NCBI GenBank assembly: GCA_013696385.1
Contig: JACCYR010000370.1
Span: 1-5,201 of the forward strand
Direction of reading: 5' to 3'
Length of the DNA: 5,201 nucleotides
DNA from: Acidobacteriota bacterium
GTDB lineage: Bacteria; Acidobacteriota; Blastocatellia; Pyrinomonadales; Pyrinomonadaceae
Under the pieces are notes generated by a model. That model searched no databases. It saw only the letters and a list, made by a program, of their open reading frames with translations, and was not told the origin of the DNA. Shown in pieces: positions 1 to 4,332 of this stretch. How positions within the stretch are numbered: the stretch's first letter is position 1; each line of letters starts with the position of its first letter. Position numbers and translations under genes: made by a program.

Positions 1-135
1 GAACTTGTCGAGAAATTTGATAAAGATTATCCGCTTCGATTTTACAGCCATGCGTTTTTATTTTCTGACGAAGCCCGAAAGAATTTTGTCGAAAGTGATT
101 TATGTCAGGCTTTAAACGATTTAAAAGCCGTGTGA
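1..135 (+). CDS. C-terminal 44 codons of an unrecognised protein (5' end outside window)
   Basis: Frame 1 is open from the left edge to a TGA at 133-135. It reads from ELVEKFDKDYPL to QALNDLKAV at the C-terminus. The residue mix is normal for a soluble, mildly acidic protein tail, with no signal peptide or membrane segment in the visible part. I do not recognise the family. The stop codon lies inside the left arm of a hairpin (123-156) that looks like a transcription terminator, which supports a real gene end here. The next gene on the right is on the opposite strand, so this gene is the end of its transcription unit. Confidence 0.6.
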   Translation, partial: ELVEKFDKDYPLRFYSHAFLFSDEARKNFVESDLCQALNDLKAV

Positions 136-156
136 TTTTTTATCAACACAGCTTTT
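123..156. terminator. Bidirectional intrinsic terminator between convergent genes
   Basis: The arm AAAAGCCGTGTGAT (123-136) pairs with ATCAACACAGCTTTT (142-156) around a five-T loop, with one bulged base. Read as - strand RNA, every position pairs apart from the bulge (one U-G wobble). Read as + strand RNA there is one C-A mismatch. Each direction ends in a run of four U. It serves the + gene ending at 135 and the - gene remnant ending at 194. Confidence 0.65.
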
Positions 157-193
157 AGTATCGACAGTTATTAATTTCCCGTTTTGACAGTTT

Positions 194-487
194 TTACTGC
201 GGCAGAAAGTTTAATTCAGTTATTTCTTCCGTAACGGTAACAACCTGCGAGCTGAACTGATAGCTTTTTGAGAAAACATTGACAATATACGTTTCTCCAG
301 CCGGCACATCGTCAAATCTAAAATAACCAAATGAGTTAGTCATTGCGTAGCGCGTTTCGCCCTGTTGGTCAGTCAAATAAACTCGTGCGCGGGTTACGCC
401 TCGTCCTTTTGCGCTAGAAACTCTACCGAAACGCCGAAATTTGGCGGCTTCATTTATAAATGCGTTCGATTGCGAAAAAACTATCAT
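194..487 (-). pseudogene. C-terminal remnant of a carboxypeptidase-regulatory-like domain protein
   Basis: The last ~77 residues, roughly 427 down to 194, match the CarboxypepD_reg type of beta-sandwich: a GRV start, KGRGVTRARVYLTD, the turn TNSFGYFRFDDVPAGETY, and the end TEEITELNFLPQ. In Acidobacteriota this domain commonly closes long secreted or surface proteins. Here nothing recognisable precedes it: residues before GRV (FINEAAKFRRF) do not look like the usual linker. The frame could extend upstream to a GTG at 683-685, but that stretch contains an intrinsic terminator and cannot be a normal coding part. An ATG at 485-487 would give 97 residues, but it has no ribosome binding site or signal peptide. 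I read it as the stranded 3' end of a larger deleted gene. It retains its terminator at 123-156. Confidence 0.6.
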
Positions 488-585
488 TCGGTGAAATTTT
501 ATTTTTGATAGGACTTTTTTTGCAGAAGCCCGCACGGAGTAAGGACGCAAATCACACTTGCCGGAGTGCGTGTTTCCGCATTTTG

Positions 586-619
586 AAAAAAAGCCGAACA
601 GTTTTTCAACCGTCCGGCT
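586..619 (-). terminator. Intrinsic terminator downstream of the serine hydrolase remnant
   Basis: On the - strand, AGCCGGACGG (619-610) pairs with CTGTTCGGCT (601-592) to give a 10-bp stem with two G-U wobbles and no mismatch. The loop is eight bases and a run of seven T follows (592-586). It lies about 47 bases past the TAA of the hydrolase frame (668-666). The + direction lacks a T run, so it acts on - strand transcripts. Confidence 0.8.
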
Positions 620-665
620 CTTCTCATATTCATTTTGTAACACAAACTCTTTCGGTTTGCAGTCA

Positions 666-884
666 TTAAAAATTCGCGGCAACACCGGCTTTGAACGCTT
701 CCATTATATTTCTGGTGAGCATCACCGAACCGCCATTTTGACCGACCTTGTTAGCCGGAGAAATGTCGGAATTGACAATGCCGACGGCGTAATAATCATC
801 CGGCAGCATCATAATCGTGCCGTGTGAGCCGCCGTGGTCGCCGCCCATATAAGGAGTTGAGTTCCACTTGAAATTCTTCGCCAA
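666..884 (-). pseudogene. C-terminal fragment of a beta-lactamase-like serine hydrolase
   Basis: The frame ends NSTPYMGGDHGGSHGTIMMLP, then DDYYAVGIVNSD, then LTRNIMEAFKAG. A glycine-rich HGG stretch, a small-residue turn, a beta strand and an AV.IVNSD strand are typical of the C-terminal end of class-C beta-lactamase/penicillin-binding serine hydrolases. The catalytic SxxK and YxN motifs, which lie upstream in such proteins, are absent. Family members are usually 350-500 residues; only about 72 are here. The first available start is a TTG at 884 without a ribosome binding site. Upstream codons stay open but are simply antisense to the sigma factor remnant, so the homology breaks between about 885 and 905. 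Its 3' terminator is intact, so this is the preserved tail of a deleted gene. The exact subfamily is uncertain. Confidence 0.6.
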
Positions 885-904
885 AGAGCTGTCGTTAGCA
901 GTAA

Positions 905-1418
905 ATGACCAGAGCAGAAAAATTAATGCCGCTGATTTACGCCGAACTTCACCGCATCGCCAAAAGTTATATGCGCCGCGAGCGCGACGGACACACTTTG
1001 CAAACCTCCGCGCTGGTCAAACGAAGCATACGTTCGCCTGATTGATTGGAAAACGGCGAAATGGGAAAATCGGGCGCATTTTTTCGGCGTGTCGGCGCAA
1101 TTGATGAGAAGGATTTTGGTTGATTTTGCCCGCAAGCGTCCAAAGGTGAATGAAGAAATCATTTGCCACGTTTCATTGGAAGAAGCGTTCACTGTAACGA
1201 CGGAAAAAGACGCAGATTTGGTTGCACTCGACGAAGCTTTAAATGAATTAGCGACATTTGACGAGCGCAAAGCAAAAATCGTCGAGCTAAAATTTTTCGG
1301 CGGCTTATCGGTCGAAGAAACGGCGGAAGTTTTGAAAATCTCCGGCGTAACCGTGATGCGCGAATGGAGCAAGGCAAAGGCTTGGCTGTATCGTAAGTTA
1401 AGCGGCGAACGATTATAA
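905..1418 (+). pseudogene. ECF sigma-70 factor (TIGR02999-like), frameshifted
   Basis: Frame 1 (905-1045) encodes sigma region 2: EKLMPLIYAELHRIAKSYMR, RERDGHTLQTSALV, then an off-frame tail to TGA at 1043. One base on, in the frame from 1020, the expected continuation NEAYVRLIDW appears, followed by NRAHFFGVSAQLMRRILVDF. Region 4 comes next: DERKAKIVELKFFGGLSVEE and the helix-turn-helix around TAEVLKISGVTVMREW, ending KAWLYRKLSG. Together the two frames give a near full-length sigma factor of about 170 residues. The break is one extra A in the AAA at 1019-1021 (GTCAAAC instead of GTCAAC). The 3' part alone could start at a GTG (1089) but would lack most of region 2. The N-terminus is also short and has no ribosome binding site. 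Family members recruit RNA polymerase to regulon promoters; in Acidobacteriota they often sit beside a Ser/Thr kinase, which is absent here. Confidence 0.85.
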
Positions 1419-1419
1419 T
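1414..1419 (+). promoter_or_regulatory. Possible -10 hexamer for the small antitoxin genes
   Basis: A perfect TATAAT covers the stop codon of the sigma remnant. Transcription starting about seven bases later would give a short leader carrying the AAGAGGA ribosome binding site of the next gene. No convincing -35 is seen at 16-18 bases, so this is a weak call. Confidence 0.3.
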
Positions 1420-1426
1420 CAAACTT

Positions 1427-1433
1427 AAGAGGA
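1427..1433 (+). promoter_or_regulatory. Ribosome binding site of the 61-residue gene
   Basis: AAGAGGA lies eight bases before the ATG at 1442 and fixes that start. Confidence 0.7.
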
Positions 1434-1441
1434 AACAGAAT

Positions 1442-1627
1442 ATGCAAACGAATGTTCAAGAATTTTACGCTCAAAACATTTTGCCGATGAGCGAATTTGA
1501 GCGGTTAAAAATCGCATCTCTAATTCTTAACGATTTGGTGAAAGAGGCTGAAGCAAGGGACAACCAACAAAATCAAACGCCGGATTTGGACAATAAACGA
1601 ATTGATGCCGACAAAACGGACGAGTAA
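1442..1627 (+). CDS. Small antitoxin-like protein (61 aa)
   Basis: The 61-residue product contains VQEFYAQNILPMSEFERLKI followed by ASLILNDL. This resembles the N-terminus of small acidic proteins commonly annotated hypothetical or antitoxin next to PIN toxins, whose usual pattern is a short 'FY...LP...ERL.LA.LILND' segment. The C-terminal third (EARDNQQNQTPDLDNKRIDA and onward) is polar, acidic and probably disordered; it lacks the longer tail I would expect in that group. The ATG has a good Shine-Dalgarno (1427-1433). The gene lies 23 bases after the sigma remnant and 24 bases before a second antitoxin gene, so the two small genes are probably co-transcribed. No toxin of its own follows. 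The family assignment is by recollected pattern only. Confidence 0.6.
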   Translation: MQTNVQEFYAQNILPMSEFERLKIASLILNDLVKEAEARDNQQNQTPDLDNKRIDADKTDE

Positions 1628-1637
1628 GCGAATGGGC

Positions 1638-1643
1638 AAGGAG
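1638..1643 (+). promoter_or_regulatory. Ribosome binding site of the VapB-like gene
   Basis: AAGGAG sits eight bases before the ATG at 1652. It selects that ATG over the upstream in-frame GTG at 1643, which overlaps the site. Confidence 0.75.
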
Positions 1644-1651
1644 TGTTAATT

Positions 1652-1927
1652 ATGAGTAAGAATCTGGTTCTGCAAATCCCGGATGACGTTTTTGAAGCAG
1701 TCGAACAAGTGGCGGCAAAAACGGGCGCAACAGCCGAAAAGTTTGTCTTGGAAATTGTCTTGCGAAATCTGCCGCACAACAAAAAAATGTTGACGGTCGA
1801 AGAACGCCGAACTGCGCTTGCCAAACTGATGAGTTATGCCGGAGCGGTCGAAGGCGATAGTTCACGTTCCGGCGACAACGAATTGATTGATGCCGATCTA
1901 GCCCGCGAATACGGCAAGGATTTATAA
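1652..1927 (+). CDS. VapB-type antitoxin (91 aa), partner toxin truncated
   Basis: The product begins MSKNLVLQIPDDVFEAVEQV, a strand followed by a helix as in ribbon-helix-helix-like DNA-binding antitoxins. It then has KTGATAEKFVLEIVLRNLP, a conserved-looking ERRTALAKLMSYAGAV segment, and the acidic tail IDADLAREYGKDL, which in such proteins is the likely toxin-binding end. The known role of such antitoxins is to bind and block a PIN ribonuclease and to autorepress the operon. The ATG at 1652 is preferred over GTG 1643 because of the AAGGAG at 1638-1643. Seven bases after its stop begins a VapC-like toxin that breaks off after about 30 codons, so this antitoxin appears intact but orphaned. 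It could still act against related PIN toxins, but nothing in the sequence shows that. Confidence 0.75.
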   Translation: MSKNLVLQIPDDVFEAVEQVAAKTGATAEKFVLEIVLRNLPHNKKMLTVEERRTALAKLMSYAGAVEGDSSRSGDNELIDADLAREYGKDL

Positions 1928-1934
1928 AATACCG

Positions 1935-2051
1935 ATGTTTGTTGACACTTCCAGCTTCTATTGCTTTTTCGACAGAAAAGATTTTCGCCACGACGACGCA
2001 AAAACTTTTTGCGAATTCAGCGAAAGATGTTATAATCCAAAAACTTTATGA
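1935..2051 (+). pseudogene. Truncated VapC-type PIN toxin (N-terminal ~30 residues)
   Basis: Seven bases after the antitoxin stop, an ATG opens MFVDTSSFYCFFDRKDFRHD followed by DAKTFCEFS. MFVDTS is the first beta strand of a PIN domain with the first catalytic aspartate (D4), and the F.HDDA helix start fits VapC proteins. The frame then runs through unrelated-looking codons (ERCYNPKTL) to a TGA at 2049. A PIN toxin is usually 125-150 residues with three or four acidic residues binding Mg2+; only the first is left, so no ribonuclease activity is expected. I searched 2052-2195 in the + frames for the missing later motifs and saw none, which suggests deletion rather than frameshift. The order antitoxin then toxin with short spacing is normal for vapBC. 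Confidence 0.75.
2009..2036 (+). promoter_or_regulatory. Sigma-70-like promoter at the vapC break
   Basis: TTGCGA (2009-2014), a 16-base spacer, then a perfect TATAAT (2031-2036). It lies where the vapC homology stops. The predicted start would be about 2043, only a few bases before the ATG at 2048 of a 26-codon frame. This could be a promoter brought in by the joined sequence. It is a motif match only. Confidence 0.4.
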
Positions 2052-2128
2052 AAAGTCCCGCGTTAAAACTTTCCAAAGATTTACTCGCCGAACTCGGCAT
2101 TGCGCCGAAGGAATTCTGTTGCCGCTAA
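2048..2128 (+). other. 26-codon open frame after the promoter, unknown
   Basis: ATG 2048 to TAA 2126 encodes MKSPALKLSKDLLAELGIAP followed by KEFCCR. The ATG overlaps the stop of the truncated vapC (ATGA). The first ~20 residues look like a helical gene start rather than random codons, but I recognise no family and there is no Shine-Dalgarno. It may be the 5' scrap of a gene whose rest was deleted, or a chance frame. The remaining 2129-2195 is T-rich and holds only the candidate -10 for the next gene. Confidence 0.25.
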
Positions 2129-2179
2129 TTTCCGCCTTTTTATTTCATTTTATTTTGTTTCGATTTTGGAGCTTTCCGA

Positions 2180-2185
2180 TATAAT
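2180..2185 (+). promoter_or_regulatory. -10 element of the PIN fusion / cysS unit
   Basis: A perfect TATAAT ends ten bases before the ATG at 2196. The -35 region is poor: TTTCGA at 2158-2163 with a 16-base spacer, or TTGTTT at 2155-2160 with 19. The predicted RNA start is about 2192, giving a nearly leaderless message, consistent with the absence of a Shine-Dalgarno before 2196. Confidence 0.4.
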
Positions 2186-2195
2186 TACATTTTGA

Positions 2196-2870
2196 ATGAG
2201 AAGACTTTTGCAAGTCATACTTGACACGAGCGTGATTGTCGCGGCGATTCGTTCAAAGCGCGGCGCGGCGTATCGGCTTTTGCTTCAGCTTGCGGCGGTG
2301 GATGCGCGTTGGCAAATCAATCTTTCAACCGCGTTTGTTCTCGAATACGAAGCGAAGGCACGCGAACACGGCGCGAAGTTCGGTTATACGGACGAGCAAA
2401 TTGACAATTTTTTAGATTTCATTTGTTCGATTGCAAACGAAGTTCCGGTTCACTTTCGCTGGCGACCGCTTTTGCGCGATGCCGACGATGAATTTGTTTT
2501 GGAATTGGCAATCGCCGCTGGCGCGGATTATATCGTAACTTTCAACGTGCGAAATTTTGTCGGCGCGGAAACTTTCGGCATCAAAGTCGCCTGCGCCGCA
2601 AGAATTTTTACGAGTTTTAGGAGAAATAAAATGTCGGAAATACAAACGCAAATTCCCGACGCGATTTACAAACAGATAATCGCTTTTGCCGAGAGAGAAA
2701 AATTATCTCTCGAACAAGTCGTCAGCCTCGCGTTAGCGCATTCATTGGGCACGTGGACAGCGGAAAGTTTAATCGCGGAACGCGCCAAGCACGGAAGCCG
2801 CAAAAAGTTTTTAGAATTTATGTCGCAAGTGCCGGACATCGAACCGGATGAACACGACCGTTTATCTTAA
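2196..2870 (+). CDS. Fused PIN toxin and antitoxin (224 aa), probably frameshift-made
   Basis: Residues 1-141 are a PIN-domain toxin of the COG1569 type ('putative toxin-antitoxin system toxin component, PIN family'): ILDTSVIVAAIRSKRG with acid D10, VLEYE with E50, RDADDEFVLELA with D97/D98, then DYIVTFNVRNFVG. Such proteins are Mg2+-dependent ribonucleases. The usual aspartate in the last motif (N..DF) is asparagine N120. Residues 146-224 are a complete antitoxin (see 2631-2870). In this family the two are normally separate genes. After FGIK (127-130) the expected toxin end PQEFLRVLGEIK is readable in the +1 frame (2596-2631), so one extra base near 2590 has put the toxin in phase with the antitoxin. 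The junction FTSFRRNK is thus off-frame. The ATG at 2196 has no ribosome binding site and a TATAAT just upstream. Its TAA overlaps the cysS ATG. Confidence 0.75.
   Translation: MRRLLQVILDTSVIVAAIRSKRGAAYRLLLQLAAVDARWQINLSTAFVLEYEAKAREHGAKFGYTDEQIDNFLDFICSIANEVPVHFRWRPLLRDADDEFVLELAIAAGADYIVTFNVRNFVGAETFGIKVACAARIFTSFRRNKMSEIQTQIPDAIYKQIIAFAEREKLSLEQVVSLALAHSLGTWTAESLIAERAKHGSRKKFLEFMSQVPDIEPDEHDRLS
2619..2624 (+). promoter_or_regulatory. Internal ribosome binding site for the antitoxin part
   Basis: AGGAGA, six bases before the in-frame ATG at 2631. It is a stronger initiation signal than anything before 2196. It suggests the antitoxin was, and may still be, translated by itself. Confidence 0.7.
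2631..2870 (+). CDS. Antitoxin of the PIN pair, nested in the fusion frame (79 aa)
   Basis: From ATG 2631 the product is 79 residues: MSEIQTQIPDAIYKQIIAFA, EREKLSLEQVVSLALAHSLG, then SLIAERAKHGSRKKFLEFMS and the acidic end VPDIEPDEHDRLS. A short strand followed by two helices is the ribbon-helix-helix layout of CopG/HicB-like antitoxins. The end 'F...VPD.EPDE.DRL' is typical of partners of COG1569 PIN toxins and is the likely toxin-binding part. The AGGAGA at 2619-2624 supports independent translation, so the cell may make both a fused protein and free antitoxin. Its last bases TAATG overlap the start of cysS by one base. Confidence 0.7.
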   Translation: MSEIQTQIPDAIYKQIIAFAEREKLSLEQVVSLALAHSLGTWTAESLIAERAKHGSRKKFLEFMSQVPDIEPDEHDRLS

Positions 2871-4270
2871 TGCTTAAATTTTACAACACATTATCGGGAC
2901 AATTAGAAGAATTTCAGCCTTTGAAAACGGGTAACGTGCGACTTTACATTTGCGGTCCGACGGTTTGGAGTTTCGCGCACATCGGCAATTTTCGCACGTT
3001 TGCGTTCGGCGATGTTTTGCGGCGTTATCTGAAATATAAAGGTTATAACTTAACGCACGTGATGAATTTGACGGACGTTGACGACCGCATTATCAACGAA
3101 GCGAAAAAAGCCGGAAAGACGATTGACGAATTTACCGCGCCGTTTATTGAAGCGTTTTGGGAAGACGCGGATGCCTTGGGAATCGAGCGACCGGAAATTG
3201 CGCCGCGGGCGACCGAACACATCGCGGAGATGATTGAGATTATCGAAAAATTATTGGAAAATGGACACGCTTACGAATCGGACGGCTCGATTTATTATCG
3301 TATTTCCGCTTTTGCAGATTACGGAAAACTCTCGAAAATAAATTTCGCGGGCAATGTTTCGGGCGCGTCGGGCAGAGTTGACAATGACAAATACGACAAG
3401 GAAAATGCCAACGATTTTGCGTTATGGAAATTGGTTGATGCTGATGAGCCGACGGGCTGGGATGCGAGTTTCGGGCGCGGTCGTCCGGGTTGGCATATTG
3501 AATGCTCGGCGATGGCAATGAAATACTTGGGCGAAACTTTCGACATTCACGCGGGCGGAATTGATTTGAAATTTCCGCATCACGAAAACGAAATCGCGCA
3601 ATCAGAAGGCGCGACCGCTAAACTTTTTGCCAAATATTGGCTGCACGCTGAACATCTTAAAGTCGAAGGCGAAACGATGTCCAAGAGTTTGGGAAATTAT
3701 TACACTTTCCGCGATTTGACCCGAAAAGGTTATTCGGCTTCGGCGATTCGTTACTTGCTTTTGAGCGTTCCGTATCACAAACAATTGAATTTTACATTTG
3801 AAACCCTCGACGGCGCAGTAAATACAATTGAACGTCTGCGCGATTTTCGTAAGCGTTTGTCGGAGTCAAATCTCAAAGACGGCATCAATCCCGATTTGCA
3901 GGAAAAGGTTAAAAACTATCTGACGGATTTTGAAGCGGCGATGGACGATAATCTGAATACCTCACAGGCACTTGCGGCATTGCACAATCTTGTGCGCGAA
4001 GTGAACACGGCTTTGGCGCACGAAGTTATCTGCACCGAAGACCGCTCGTTGATTTTGCACATAATTGATAAATTCGATTCAGTTCTTAATATTTTTGGCA
4101 AAGTGAAAGAAGAAATACTCGATGCGGAAATCGAAAATTTAATCGAAGAACGCCAAGCAGCCAGACACAATCGGAACTTTGCGCGTTCCGACGAAATCAG
4201 AGATTTACTGTTGGAAAAAGGAATTGTTTTGGAAGACACGAAAGACGGCGTAAGGTGGAAACGAAAATAA
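2870..4270 (+). CDS. cysS: Cysteinyl-tRNA synthetase
   Basis: This cytoplasmic class I enzyme charges tRNA-Cys with cysteine using ATP, in two steps, and is normally essential. At 466 residues it has the usual length (E. coli CysRS is 461). Landmarks: ICGPTVW at 27-33 with zinc ligand C28; the HIGH-type motif HIGN at 37-40; GWHIECSAM with zinc ligand C212; FPHHENEIAQSEG with H237 and E241 completing the zinc site; and the KMSKS-type loop as ETMSKS (268-273), where T replaces the first K. The C-terminal helical region (about 316-466) contains the usual AMDDNLNTSQALAAL segment and ends DGVRWKRK, the tRNA-binding end. The ATG overlaps the TAA of the preceding toxin-antitoxin frame (TAATG), and no separate promoter is evident, so translation is probably coupled to that frame. 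A palindrome follows the stop. No defect is seen. Confidence 0.97.
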   Translation: MLKFYNTLSGQLEEFQPLKTGNVRLYICGPTVWSFAHIGNFRTFAFGDVLRRYLKYKGYNLTHVMNLTDVDDRIINEAKKAGKTIDEFTAPFIEAFWEDADALGIERPEIAPRATEHIAEMIEIIEKLLENGHAYESDGSIYYRISAFADYGKLSKINFAGNVSGASGRVDNDKYDKENANDFALWKLVDADEPTGWDASFGRGRPGWHIECSAMAMKYLGETFDIHAGGIDLKFPHHENEIAQSEGATAKLFAKYWLHAEHLKVEGETMSKSLGNYYTFRDLTRKGYSASAIRYLLLSVPYHKQLNFTFETLDGAVNTIERLRDFRKRLSESNLKDGINPDLQEKVKNYLTDFEAAMDDNLNTSQALAALHNLVREVNTALAHEVICTEDRSLILHIIDKFDSVLNIFGKVKEEILDAEIENLIEERQAARHNRNFARSDEIRDLLLEKGIVLEDTKDGVRWKRK

Positions 4271-4278
4271 GAATTATT

Positions 4279-4332
4279 AACCACAGATGCACACAAATGA
4301 AATCTGATAAAAATCTGTATTTATCTGTGGTT
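4279..4332. repeat. Degenerate palindromic element, likely terminator for both flanking genes
   Basis: AACCACAGAT (4279-4288) and ATCTGTGGTT (4323-4332) form a perfect 10-bp stem. The interior (GCACACAAATG...ATCTGTATTT) pairs further with several mismatches, as in a decayed copy of the 'ACCACAGATGAACACAGAT' palindrome that I recall as scattered between genes in many bacterial genomes. It fills the space between cysS (stop 4270) and the convergent gene whose stop is at 4335-4333. A T-rich stretch (4331-4346) follows on the + side, so it can end cysS transcripts. Confidence 0.65.

Noticed and set aside
541..585. Small hairpin CACACTTGCCGGAGTGCG and its surroundings as a second terminator or regulatory RNA
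   Set aside because: The stem is only about six base pairs and no T run follows on either strand. I see nothing else supportable in 488-585.
488..685. N-terminal half of the long - strand frame upstream of the CarboxypepD_reg tail
   Set aside because: It contains the serine hydrolase terminator (stem, loop and seven-T run) and has no recognisable protein pattern; the frame is open by chance.
923..1474. Long - strand frame of 183 codons opposite the sigma factor
   Set aside because: It is antisense to clear sigma factor motifs and has no family pattern of its own.
2585..2680. Programmed +1 frameshift producing separate toxin from the PIN gene
   Set aside because: There is no slippery site or in-frame stop near 2590 as used in known +1 frameshift genes; a plain indel is simpler.
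3240..3546. - strand open frames inside cysS
   Set aside because: They are mirror frames of a full-length, well-conserved cysS and carry no ribosome binding sites or recognisable domains.
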